Of a stretch of 36,897 nt of DNA, positions 25,679 to 33,490 are shown one piece after another. This stretch comes from Hyphomicrobiales bacterium (GTDB lineage: Bacteria; Pseudomonadota; Alphaproteobacteria; Rhizobiales; Beijerinckiaceae): contig CANGOE010000020.1 of NCBI GenBank assembly GCA_947455455.1, forward strand, positions 1 through 36,897, in the 5' to 3' direction. How positions within the stretch are numbered: the first letter of the stretch is position 1; every line of letters starts with the position of its first letter. Below the pieces are notes generated by a model. The model was not told where the DNA came from. It made no database searches and saw only the letters and a list, made by a program, of their open reading frames with translations. The translations under genes and the position numbers were made by a program.

Positions 25679-26521
25679 TCAGGGCCCAGTCGCTATCTCG
25701 ACATCGTCACGACCGCCCCATTCGGACCAAGATCCGTCATAAAGCGCTGTGACAGGATGGCCGATGGCTTCCAAAGCTATTGCCAGTATCGTTGCCGTGA
25801 CACCTGATCCGCAGGTGGTGGCAATCGGGCGCGAAAGGTCCACTCCCGCAGTTTTGAAAGCCGCTTCGATCTCTGCTTTGGATTTCAACTGGCCTTCGCT
25901 CAGCAAGCCACCGAACGGCAGATTGAAGCTGTTGGGAATGTGACCGGATTTCAGACCCGCGCGCGGCTCTGGCGCTTCGCCGCGAAAGCGGTCTGCGGCG
26001 CGGGCATCCACCAGTTGCACGGTTGTGTCCGCGCTCCAGGATTTCACCATGGCCAGATCAGCTACACCGGCTTGTTGAACCGGTACAGGATAGGTTTGCG
26101 GCACGGGTTGGGATTGGTTTTGGGTCCATGCGCGACTTTCTTTGCGCCAAAGCGGTGCCCCGCCAGATAGAACGGCGGCAAAGGCGTGTCCGAAAATTTT
26201 AAATGTCCACCAGACACGCGCCGCAGAAAACAACCCCAAACCATCATAGATCACCACCCGCGATTGCGGTGTAATGCCCATATCTCCAACCGCTTTGGCA
26301 AAATCTTGCGGGCTGGGCAACATATGGGGCAGGGATGAACTGTGGTCGGAGACGGCATCGATATCAAACCGCACAGCACCGGGAATGTGGCCGGCCGCAT
26401 ATTCGGCGGCGGCATCGCGCTGTTGGGCCGGCAGATACCAAGAGGCATCCAGCACCACGACATCGGGTTGATCGAGATGATCGGCAAGCCACTGGGTTGA
26501 AACAAAAATCGGTTGGGTCAT
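25679..26521 (-). CDS. sseA: 3-mercaptopyruvate/thiosulfate sulfurtransferase
   Basis: Two rhodanese domains in 280 aa. The first is inactive-type (VVVLDASWYLPAQQRDAAAEYAAGHIPGAV) and the second catalytic, ending in the active-site loop CGSGVTA with Cys237. CGSGV(T/S) is the loop of mercaptopyruvate sulfurtransferases, in contrast to the CRxGx[R/T] loop of thiosulfate enzymes, so SseA is the best call. It moves sulfane sulfur from 3-mercaptopyruvate, a cysteine transamination product, which fits its place downstream of cysK and the alaX-like gene. A 14-base gap to the upstream gene suggests co-transcription. Confidence 0.93.
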   Translation of the reverse strand: MTQPIFVSTQWLADHLDQPDVVVLDASWYLPAQQRDAAAEYAAGHIPGAVRFDIDAVSDHSSSLPHMLPSPQDFAKAVGDMGITPQSRVVIYDGLGLFSAARVWWTFKIFGHAFAAVLSGGAPLWRKESRAWTQNQSQPVPQTYPVPVQQAGVADLAMVKSWSADTTVQLVDARAADRFRGEAPEPRAGLKSGHIPNSFNLPFGGLLSEGQLKSKAEIEAAFKTAGVDLSRPIATTCGSGVTATILAIALEAIGHPVTALYDGSWSEWGGRDDVEIATGP

Positions 26522-26535
26522 GGGAAAGGCTCCTG

Positions 26536-27249
26536 TTAGGCCAAAGCGATCCGCACGCGGCGGTTCTGCTTGCCTTTTTTCTCGATATTGGTGACCAGCA
26601 CGGTCCCGATCTCGCGGGTGTTTTTGACATGGGTGCCGCCGCAGGGCTGTAAATCGAGACCCGCTATATCGATCAACCGCACGCGGCCACTGCCCATCGG
26701 CGGTTTGACGGACATGGTTTTGATCATTTCGGGTTTTGCGAGCAATTCGTCATCGGTAATCCACTGCTCGGTCACGTCTGCCTCAAGGCCGATGCGGCGG
26801 GCCAGTTCCTGAGCGATCTCGTCCTTGTCCATACCGGCATCGGGAATATCGAAATCAAGCCGTCCTTCGCCATCACCAATCGCCCCGCCGGTGACCGGAT
26901 AGGGCAGAACCGTCGTCAGAAGATGCAAAGCCGTATGCACGCGCATGCGCTTGTAACGCAAATCCCAATCAATCTGCACGCGCACACTGTCGCCGATGGC
27001 AGGGCGAGGGCTTTCAGGGGCAAGAATATGCGCAATCTGGGTGCGATCGGGAGCATAGACGGTATTGATCACCGCAACCGATTGTCCGTTCGACAAATGC
27101 AGACTGCCCTGATCTCCCGGTTGCCCGCCTCCGGTCGGGTAAAAGATGGTGCGGTCAAGAATAATACCGCCTTCCTCTGTCAGGCCGATCACCTGTGCGG
27201 TGGTCTCTTGCAAATAGGAATCGGCGCGAAACAGGAACTCGGTACTCAT
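26536..27249 (-). CDS. Alanyl-tRNA editing protein, AlaX type
   Basis: A 237 aa stand-alone relative of the AlaRS editing domain. It hydrolyses Ser (or Gly) wrongly attached to tRNA-Ala. The zinc-site residues are all visible: HTALH (His105 and His109) and CGGTH (Cys203 and His207). FYPTGGGQPGDQG is the conserved N-terminal glycine-rich motif of this family. The ATG at 27249 overlaps the cysK stop as ATGA, so translation is coupled. The open frame upstream to 27369 lies inside cysK. Its position in a cysteine operon is noteworthy, since serine, the main mis-charged residue, feeds cysteine synthesis. Confidence 0.92.
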   Translation of the reverse strand: MSTEFLFRADSYLQETTAQVIGLTEEGGIILDRTIFYPTGGGQPGDQGSLHLSNGQSVAVINTVYAPDRTQIAHILAPESPRPAIGDSVRVQIDWDLRYKRMRVHTALHLLTTVLPYPVTGGAIGDGEGRLDFDIPDAGMDKDEIAQELARRIGLEADVTEQWITDDELLAKPEMIKTMSVKPPMGSGRVRLIDIAGLDLQPCGGTHVKNTREIGTVLVTNIEKKGKQNRRVRIALA

Positions 27250-28280
27250 TTCAGAATTTCTCCGATCATCATTGAATTGCGGGTCAGCCATTGCGGCACG
27301 GAAAGGCCGCGCTCGCGCAAAAAGGCCGGATTGTAGAGTTTCGAGGCATAACGCGAGCCGCTGTCGCATAAGATCGTTACGATCGTATGGCCGGGACCAA
27401 GATAACGGCCCAAATGGATGGCCCCCGCAACATTGATTCCCGATGAGCCGCCAAGGCAGAGGCCTTCTTCTGCCATCAGGTTGAACAACAGCGGAATGGC
27501 TTCCTCATCGGTGATCTGGAAGGCCTTGTCGATCGGCGCGCCAACCAGATTCTGGGTGATGCGGCCCTGTCCGATCCCTTCGGTGATCGATGATCCTTCG
27601 GCTTTCAGCACGCCTTGGGTGTAATGCTGGAATAAAGCCGACCCCATCGGATCAGCCAGCGCGATGGTGATACCGGGGTTCAGCCGCTTCAAGGCCATGC
27701 CTGTGCCTGCCAGCGTGCCGCCGGTCCCGACCGCGCAGATAAAGGCATCCACTTTGCCGCCGGTGTCGGCATAGATTTCGGGGCCGGTCGTGGTCAGGTG
27801 ACCCTGCCGGTTGGCAATATTGTCGAATTGATTGGCCCAGATGGCCCCGCCCGGATTGCTCTTGGCCAAAGCCGAGGCCAGACGCTCCGAAACCTTGACG
27901 TAATTGTTGGGGTTGGAATAAGGCACCGCAGGCACTTCGATCAGCTCGGCGCCGATTTGCCGAAGCATGTTCTTCTTCTCGTCCGATTGTGTGTCCGGGA
28001 TCACGATGATCGAACGGAAGCCCAATGCCTGACCGACCAGTGTCAGACCGATTCCCGTATTGCCTGCCGTGCCTTCGACGATCACGCCACCCGGTTGCAG
28101 GCGACCGGAAGCCAGCGCCTCTTTCAGGATCGACAGCGCGGCGCGATCCTTGACCGATCCTCCCGGATTCATGAATTCGGCCTTGCCCAGAATCGTGCAA
28201 CCCGTGGCCTCTGAAGCGGCTTTCAATTTGATCAAGGGCGTTTGCCCGATGGCTTCGATGAGGCCGTCTCTTATTGTCAT
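27246..28280 (-). CDS. cysK: Cysteine synthase A family, PLP enzyme
   Basis: Fold-type II PLP enzyme that makes cysteine from O-acetylserine and sulfide. The 344 aa protein has the IGQTPLIKL start, the Schiff-base Lys44 in NPGGSVKDRAA, the substrate loop EGTAGNTGIGL and the phosphate-binding VGTGGTLAGTG. A serine near SGINVAG contacts the pyridine nitrogen. EGTAGNTGIGL in place of the E. coli-type EPTSGNTG, and a C-terminal stretch beyond the usual 310-320 aa, mark the variant common in alphaproteobacteria. The start at 28280 has GGACGG upstream. It leads the cysK-alaX-sseA unit and is divergent from the ChrR-like gene across 255 bases. Confidence 0.93.
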   Translation of the reverse strand: MTIRDGLIEAIGQTPLIKLKAASEATGCTILGKAEFMNPGGSVKDRAALSILKEALASGRLQPGGVIVEGTAGNTGIGLTLVGQALGFRSIIVIPDTQSDEKKNMLRQIGAELIEVPAVPYSNPNNYVKVSERLASALAKSNPGGAIWANQFDNIANRQGHLTTTGPEIYADTGGKVDAFICAVGTGGTLAGTGMALKRLNPGITIALADPMGSALFQHYTQGVLKAEGSSITEGIGQGRITQNLVGAPIDKAFQITDEEAIPLLFNLMAEEGLCLGGSSGINVAGAIHLGRYLGPGHTIVTILCDSGSRYASKLYNPAFLRERGLSVPQWLTRNSMMIGEILK

Positions 28281-28459
28281 TGTGCCGTCCCGATTGATAA
28301 AGCCTGACGCTATCGCCTTGTCTTATAACGGGCAAGGATTAAGGCTTGGTATTTTATGGCGGCTGAAGAGAAAATTATGATTGTTTGTATCGCCATTTTT
28401 GGTCAATCTATCCAAAGACTCGGTTTTTGATGCCGGTTGCTCTTGATCTTTGCCGCGAC

Positions 28460-28489
28460 TGATCCAGTTTGAGGTGGAAGACGTAACGA
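28460..28489 (+). promoter_or_regulatory. Putative RpoE (ECF) promoter of the ChrR-like gene
   Basis: TGATCC (28460-28465), an 18-base spacer ending in CG, then TAACGA (28484-28489), 46 bases before the start codon. This closely resembles the RpoE (singlet-oxygen sigma) consensus TGATCC-N18-TAAGA known from Rhodobacter, with one difference inside the -10. A second copy with the same spacing lies upstream of the photolyase operon. Confidence 0.68.
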
Positions 28490-28535
28490 GAAGACATGAT
28501 TGCTTATGCTTAACCAGTGAAGGTTCGAGTTTCTG

Positions 28536-29222
28536 ATGCCGACGACCCGTATTCATGCCACCGCCAACGATCTGTCAGCCAATGAGGCCGAACAACCGCT
28601 GGATGCCTTGCTGGCCTCATATGCCTTGGGGCAATTGAACCCGCATTTGAATGCGCTTGTGGCCTCGCATCTCTGCCTGTCTCCTGCCAGCCGCCAATTT
28701 GTTGCCGGTCTTGAAAGCCTCCATGGCGAGGCCCTTGAACAAGTATCGGCCGTATCGCCCCCTGCCAAACGCGATGACCGCTTGGCGGCAATTTTTGCAA
28801 GTACACAGCCACAACAAATCCACGTTTCCCGTCCAAGCTGTTCCATTCTTCCCGCGCCGATTGTCGCGCTGACGGGCAAGGATTTTTCTTCATTGTCATG
28901 GAAATCGGTTCTGCCGGGGATCAAGGAATGTAAGATCGATGATCTGAAGGACGGCGAAGCCTCCTTGCTGTGGATCAAGCCCGGTCGCACCATGCCTTCG
29001 CACACGCATGACGGATCGGAATACACGCTTGTGCTCAAAGGCGGCTTCCGTGACACCTCCGGCCATTACCGTCGCGGTGATATTGCCATTGCCGATGCCG
29101 AGATCGATCACCATCCCAAAGCGGATGATGACGAAGATTGCATCTGTTTTGCCTTTACCGAACATCCTGTTCGGTTGACTGGCTTTTTCGGCTCCATCGC
29201 CCAGCGCTTTTTGGGCCGCTAA
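28536..29222 (+). CDS. ChrR-like cupin protein with degenerate zinc site
   Basis: A 228 aa protein with the two-domain plan of the anti-sigma factor ChrR. Residues about 20-60 match the ChrR anti-sigma domain (DALLASYALGQL, ALVASHLCLSPASRQF). Residues about 115-215 form a cupin domain whose metal ligands are intact: His156, His158, Glu162 (SHTHDGSEYTL) and His192 or His193. In ChrR zinc is held by two His and a C-x2-C pair. Here only His45 remains, the two Cys positions are Ser49 and Ser52, the first His position appears to hold a non-ligand residue, and a stray Cys is at 47. No rpoE-type sigma gene lies nearby. The protein may be a paralogue acting as a sensor, helper or enzyme, not a sigma inhibitor. 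It is preceded by an RpoE-like promoter. Confidence 0.82.
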   Translation: MPTTRIHATANDLSANEAEQPLDALLASYALGQLNPHLNALVASHLCLSPASRQFVAGLESLHGEALEQVSAVSPPAKRDDRLAAIFASTQPQQIHVSRPSCSILPAPIVALTGKDFSSLSWKSVLPGIKECKIDDLKDGEASLLWIKPGRTMPSHTHDGSEYTLVLKGGFRDTSGHYRRGDIAIADAEIDHHPKADDDEDCICFAFTEHPVRLTGFFGSIAQRFLGR

Positions 29223-29247
29223 CCCCCTTTCGGGGTGAAAGAGCACA

Positions 29248-30030
29248 ATGAAGGCGCTTTATAGGGCCAAACCTCAAGACGGTGTCTGGTGGATTACCGG
29301 TGCCAGTTCCGGTATAGGGCGGGGAGTGGCTCTCGAAGCCGCCCGTCGTGGTTTTCGTGTCATTGCCACGGCCCGCAGGCTGGATGTCTTGCAGGAATTG
29401 GCGCGTGAGGCTGATGGTTTGTCAGGCCATATCATTCCGGCCGTTGGCGATATTTCCGATGCTGACGGGATTTTGCATCTTGTCGCGCAGATCGAGGCGG
29501 ATCATGGTCCGATCAGTCTGGCTTTTTTGAATGCCGGCACCTATCGCCCCGTCAACGCCCATCCTTTCGATGCGCCAGCCTTTCGCATGATGTTCGCCGT
29601 CAATGTCGGTGGAACGATCAATTGTCTGGCCGCAATCCTGCCGCTGATGTGCGGACGCTCATGGGGGCAAATTGCCTTGAATGCCTCGGTGGCGGGCTAT
29701 ATTGGTCTGCCCCGGTCGTCGGCCTATGGCGGCACAAAGGCGGCTCTGATTGCCATGGCTGAGTCGCTCAAATTCGACACCGACGCATGCGGCGTGACCA
29801 TGCAGATCGTCAATCCGGGATTTGTCGAAACGCCTCTGACTGCCAAAAACGATCATCCGATGCCGTTTTTGATGCCACTCGACAAGGCCTCGAAACTGAT
29901 TTGCGACGGGTTTGAAACCGGTGGTTTCGAAATCACCTTCCCGTGGCAATTATCAAGAATTCTCAAGTTCTTGCGGCTGTTACCTTATTCGATATATTTC
30001 CGCTTGGTTGGCCGTGCAACACAGGGCTGA
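29248..30030 (+). CDS. SDR family oxidoreductase
   Basis: A 260 aa classical short-chain dehydrogenase/reductase. The cofactor motif is TGASSGIGRGVALEAA (about 13-28), NAGTYRP is the structural NAG motif, and the catalytic pair is in SSAYGGTKAAL (Tyr and Lys). ATARR after the second strand suggests NADP. The substrate is unknown. It follows the ChrR-like gene by 25 bases that include a small ACCCC/GGGGT hairpin, and is likely under the same promoter. SDR genes are part of the RpoE/ChrR regulon in Rhodobacter, and position here suggests action on lipid-derived aldehydes or ketones, which is inference only. Confidence 0.9.
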   Translation: MKALYRAKPQDGVWWITGASSGIGRGVALEAARRGFRVIATARRLDVLQELAREADGLSGHIIPAVGDISDADGILHLVAQIEADHGPISLAFLNAGTYRPVNAHPFDAPAFRMMFAVNVGGTINCLAAILPLMCGRSWGQIALNASVAGYIGLPRSSAYGGTKAALIAMAESLKFDTDACGVTMQIVNPGFVETPLTAKNDHPMPFLMPLDKASKLICDGFETGGFEITFPWQLSRILKFLRLLPYSIYFRLVGRATQG

Positions 30031-30042
30031 GCCCCTCAGCCC
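30024..30042. terminator. Stem-loop shared by two convergent stop codons
   Basis: GGGCTGAG (30024-30031), loop CCC, CTCAGCCC (30035-30042). The perfect 8-base-pair stem contains the SDR stop (TGA, 30028-30030) and the stop of the opposing methyltransferase gene (TCA, 30036-30038). It could slow or end transcription from both sides, but no U-run follows on either strand. Confidence 0.5.
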
Positions 30043-31268
30043 TTGTGATAGATGATCTGGCGCACATCGATATTGCCTGCCAGAAAACCGGCCTCGCAAT
30101 AGGCCAGATAATATTCCCACATCCGGCGGAAACGCTCGTCAAAGCCCATCGTGGTCAGTTGCGGCCAGACGGCGCGGAAGTTGTCGCGCCAGAGGCTAAG
30201 CGTTCGGGCGTAATCACGACCGAATTCCAACGAGGCCACTTGCTTCAAGCCGTTGCTGGCACCCATATCCATCATGATCTGCGGGCAGGGCAACATGCCG
30301 CCGGGGAAAATGTAGCGTCGGATAAAATCCAGTTCCGTGCGGTAGGTCGCAAAAAAACGGTCCTGAATGGTGATGACCTGCAGGCCCGCTTTGCCACCTT
30401 GGCGCAAACAATCGGACACTTTGCGGAAATAGACAGGCCAGAATTCCTCGCCCACTGCCTCGAACATTTCGATCGAGGCCACGTGGTCGTAAAGACCGGT
30501 TTCGTCCCGGTAATCCTGGAATTTGAGGGTGACTTTCTCGTTCAATCCCTGTTCGAACATCCGCTTTTGAGCATAGTCGAATTGTTCTTGCGAAATGGTC
30601 AGTCCTGTTACTTTGCATCCGATGGTTTTGGCCGCATATTCGGCAAATCCACCCCAGCCACATCCGATTTCAAGCACATGATCCTCGGCTTTAATCCCGA
30701 TATCACGAGCCAGCCTTTCGTATTTGCGCTGTTGGCCTGCCGCCAGATCATCCCCGTCCTTGAAAATCGCGGATGAATAGGTCATCGAGGGATCAAGCCA
30801 CTGATCATAGAAATGGTTGCCGAGGTCATAATGCGCATGGATATTGCGCTTGCTTCCTGCTTTTGTGTTGCGGTTGAACCAATGGCGCAACATTTGAAGC
30901 CAGCGGATAATCGGCTTGTCAGCCAGTATCTGGTTGATCATTTCATGATTGACGCAGAACAGGCGCAAAAATTCGGTCAGATCGGGCGTGTCCCATTCCC
31001 CTCGCAAAAAGGCTTCGGCCATTCCGATGTCGCCGCCTTTGGTGAAGTGATCGGCAAAATTGAGATCGTTGACGACCATCAAAGCGTTAGGGCCGTCATG
31101 GGCGGCTTTGAACAGTAAGGCACGCCCATCGGGAAGCTCAACGCGCAATTGGCCGTGGGTCAGTTTGAGGGCGAATTGAAACGTCTGCCGTGCCGAAAAC
31201 GGGAGATCCCGCAAGACAGTGCGGCTGTTGGCTGGCGTCATTGTGATGTCGCTGGCGTGAGTGGACAT
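30036..31268 (-). CDS. CFA synthase-like phospholipid methyltransferase
   Basis: A 410 aa SAM-dependent enzyme of the cyclopropane-fatty-acid synthase family, acting on unsaturated acyl chains of membrane phospholipids. Landmarks are an N-terminal lipid-binding domain, NIHAHYDLGNHFYDQWLDPSM (about 142-162), SAM motif I VLEIGCGWGGFAEYA (about 198-212), DYRDETGLYDHVASIEMFEAVG, and IRRYIFPGGMLPC. The product could be a cyclopropane, or a methylated unsaturated chain as in the furan fatty-acid route of Rhodobacter; sequence alone cannot decide. The ATG at 31268 overlaps the DUF1365 stop as TGATG. It is last in the four-gene operon led by photolyase. Confidence 0.94.
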   Translation of the reverse strand: MSTHASDITMTPANSRTVLRDLPFSARQTFQFALKLTHGQLRVELPDGRALLFKAAHDGPNALMVVNDLNFADHFTKGGDIGMAEAFLRGEWDTPDLTEFLRLFCVNHEMINQILADKPIIRWLQMLRHWFNRNTKAGSKRNIHAHYDLGNHFYDQWLDPSMTYSSAIFKDGDDLAAGQQRKYERLARDIGIKAEDHVLEIGCGWGGFAEYAAKTIGCKVTGLTISQEQFDYAQKRMFEQGLNEKVTLKFQDYRDETGLYDHVASIEMFEAVGEEFWPVYFRKVSDCLRQGGKAGLQVITIQDRFFATYRTELDFIRRYIFPGGMLPCPQIMMDMGASNGLKQVASLEFGRDYARTLSLWRDNFRAVWPQLTTMGFDERFRRMWEYYLAYCEAGFLAGNIDVRQIIYHKG

Positions 31269-32128
31269 CACGAAATTCCCTGATGGCTTTGGTCCTGATC
31301 GGGATGATGATCAGGATCTCCGAGACTAAAGACATGTGGCGCGGTTGGTCTAGGTTTCATCCGCAGGCCTTTGATAAAAAGCCGCAATGCTTCCCAGTGG
31401 ATGCCGAATACAACCTTAAATGGGAGTAAGGGAATCAAAAAAAAGGCCTTCAGAATGTTTTTTGTCGATAAATCCGATTTTTTGCCACTTACAGTTGCTG
31501 ACAGCAAAGGTCCGGCCTGATCCACTTCCAATATTCTCACATTCAAATGCTCTGTTGGCGGCCTCATCCGGAACAGGTATCGCATGGCCAGATCATTGAA
31601 GGGGGAGACATAGAACAGTTTTGTACGGCTCTGTTTCAGGCCGGCTTCGGACCATTCGCCAGCTTGAACAGGAGCCACATAATTGTGGTGTTCACCAAAC
31701 GTATTGCGGACCTCGTAGATCACGCCGCGCAACTGCCCGTCATCATCATAGGCGAAATAGATCGACAGCGGATCGAACACCAGTCCCAGCACACGCGGAT
31801 AGCAAAGTAACAGCATCCGCCCGCCGGTCGTATCAAGGCCCGCTTGCGCAAAAAGCCCGTTGGCCCAGTCCCGCAAGGGTTTACCATCGCGACTGCCATG
31901 GTCTTTGGCCATGAAACTCAACAGGTTGAATTTGCCCACCGAAAACAATGCAGACATCTTGTCCGCCTCGGCCATCCGGTCGAGATCGATCAGCAGATTA
32001 TAGACATGGTAGCGGAACCGGTGGCCGACAGGCTTCAACCGCGCATGGCCGACAAGACAATCATAAAGCCATCCCGCCCCGTCATTCGGCGGCGGGAAAG
32101 GAGAGAGTGACTGTTGCCCCAGAATCAC
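31268..32128 (-). CDS. DUF1365 family protein
   Basis: A 286 aa protein of unknown function belonging to the DUF1365 family. GWLYDCLVGHARLKPVGHRFRYHVYNLLIDLDRM at the N-terminus, CYPRVLGLVFDPLSIYF and VIYEVRNTFGEHHNYV are the conserved blocks. The family nearly always lies between an FAD amine-oxidase-like gene and a CFA synthase gene, exactly as here, which implies a shared role in fatty-acid modification. It starts with GTG overlapping the upstream stop (GTGA) and there is no ATG before residue 50, so the GTG start is well supported. I see no signal peptide or clear membrane helix apart from one hydrophobic patch near residue 235. Confidence 0.9.
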   Translation of the reverse strand: MILGQQSLSPFPPPNDGAGWLYDCLVGHARLKPVGHRFRYHVYNLLIDLDRMAEADKMSALFSVGKFNLLSFMAKDHGSRDGKPLRDWANGLFAQAGLDTTGGRMLLLCYPRVLGLVFDPLSIYFAYDDDGQLRGVIYEVRNTFGEHHNYVAPVQAGEWSEAGLKQSRTKLFYVSPFNDLAMRYLFRMRPPTEHLNVRILEVDQAGPLLSATVSGKKSDLSTKNILKAFFLIPLLPFKVVFGIHWEALRLFIKGLRMKPRPTAPHVFSLGDPDHHPDQDQSHQGIS

Positions 32129-33459
32129 TCTGCCGCCTCTGTGAGCAGGTCTTGCCGGTTGGCCGCACTGGATATCGACGGACTTTCATCACGATGCCAC
32201 GGGGCTTTGGCTCCCAAAAGACGCGCTACATCGAGGCCGGATGTCAGGCCATCCTCGTGGAAGCCGTAACCTGTCCACGCGCCGCAGAACCAGATGCGTT
32301 GAACGCCCTGAATCTCGTGAATACGGGCCTGTGCCGCAATCGCCGCTTCGTTATATTGCGGATGGGCATAGCTGTAGCGACCGAACACTGTCTCCTGACG
32401 GGGCTGTTTTGCCGGGTTCAGCGTGACAAAGACCGGTTTTGACTTGTCGATGTTCTGCAAAATGTTCATCCAATAGGTCAGGCAGACAGCCTGATCAGGA
32501 TCGGATTGTTGCAGGACATTCCAAGCCGCCCAGGCCTGTTTGCGTTTGGGCATCAAGTCTGTGTCGCAATGCAACCAGACATCGTTGTCCTTGTAGCGGA
32601 TTGCCCCCAGAATCGAGCGTTCGAGATTGCAGGGATTATCGATCAGAGCCAGACTTTGATCGCTGTGACAGGCCATGATGACATGATCGAAAACCGCTTT
32701 TTCGCCCTTGTCATCCCAAACATGCACTTCCGAGCCGAAACGCTGGATTTTGGTTGCGGCGGTCGACAGTTTGATCCGGGATTGAAACCCTGCCGTCAAT
32801 GACTGCACATAAGAGCGACTGCCACCGGTGACAGTCCGCCACACCGGCCTGTCCCACTGCAACAGGCAATGCTTTTCACAGAAATCCACGAAACTGTGGA
32901 TCGGAAATCCCAACATCGCTTGGGGCGACATCGACCAGATCGAAGCCCCCATCGGGACCAGATAGGCATCACGGAATTTGGCCGAAAATTTCTTGCGCGT
33001 CAGATAATCGCCCAATGTCAGGCCCAACAAGCGACCTGCCAGATAATCGGCGCGGGCGACAGTGTTGAAGCGCAAAATTTCGAGCAACATGCCGACATGG
33101 CGCGGCGACAACAGATTGCGCTTTTGCGCGAACAAACCGCGCAACACATCATGGGTGCGTCCGCACCATTCATAGCCGCCCTGATTGGCCGACACACCGA
33201 AACTCATATCCGAGGCTTCGGTTTTGATGCCCAGATGGGCGAACAAGCCGGTCAGTTCCGGGTAATTCAGCTCGTTATAGACAATAAAGCCGGTATCAAC
33301 CGCTATTCTGGTGCCGCCATGGTCGATATCGACTGTGGCCGAATGGCCGCCGATGCGCGGTTCTTTTTCATAGATGGTGATCGAATTGGCACTGTTCTGC
33401 GACAGGCAATAAGCCGCCGTGTTTCCGGCAATTCCAGTTCCGATAATGGCAAGACGCAT
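32125..33459 (-). CDS. FAD-dependent amine oxidase-like oxidoreductase
   Basis: A 444 aa flavoprotein. RLAIIGTGIAGNTAAYCL holds the Rossmann GxGxxG (7-12), and YEKEPRIGGHSATV is the GG doublet motif of amine oxidases and phytoene-desaturase-like enzymes. VDTGFIVYNELNYPELTGLF and the C-terminal RIWFCGAWTGYGFHEDGLTSGLDVARLL (FAD contact) fit the NAD/FAD-binding family that accompanies CFA synthase. A desaturase role on a methylated fatty acid is plausible from context (the UfaD type, from memory of Rhodobacter work). The ATG at 33459 was chosen over a GTG at 33465. It follows photolyase by 31 bases and is coupled to DUF1365. Confidence 0.91.
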   Translation of the reverse strand: MRLAIIGTGIAGNTAAYCLSQNSANSITIYEKEPRIGGHSATVDIDHGGTRIAVDTGFIVYNELNYPELTGLFAHLGIKTEASDMSFGVSANQGGYEWCGRTHDVLRGLFAQKRNLLSPRHVGMLLEILRFNTVARADYLAGRLLGLTLGDYLTRKKFSAKFRDAYLVPMGASIWSMSPQAMLGFPIHSFVDFCEKHCLLQWDRPVWRTVTGGSRSYVQSLTAGFQSRIKLSTAATKIQRFGSEVHVWDDKGEKAVFDHVIMACHSDQSLALIDNPCNLERSILGAIRYKDNDVWLHCDTDLMPKRKQAWAAWNVLQQSDPDQAVCLTYWMNILQNIDKSKPVFVTLNPAKQPRQETVFGRYSYAHPQYNEAAIAAQARIHEIQGVQRIWFCGAWTGYGFHEDGLTSGLDVARLLGAKAPWHRDESPSISSAANRQDLLTEAAE

Positions 33460-33490
33460 CGTCACTCACATGATTGATTGGTGTGAAGCA

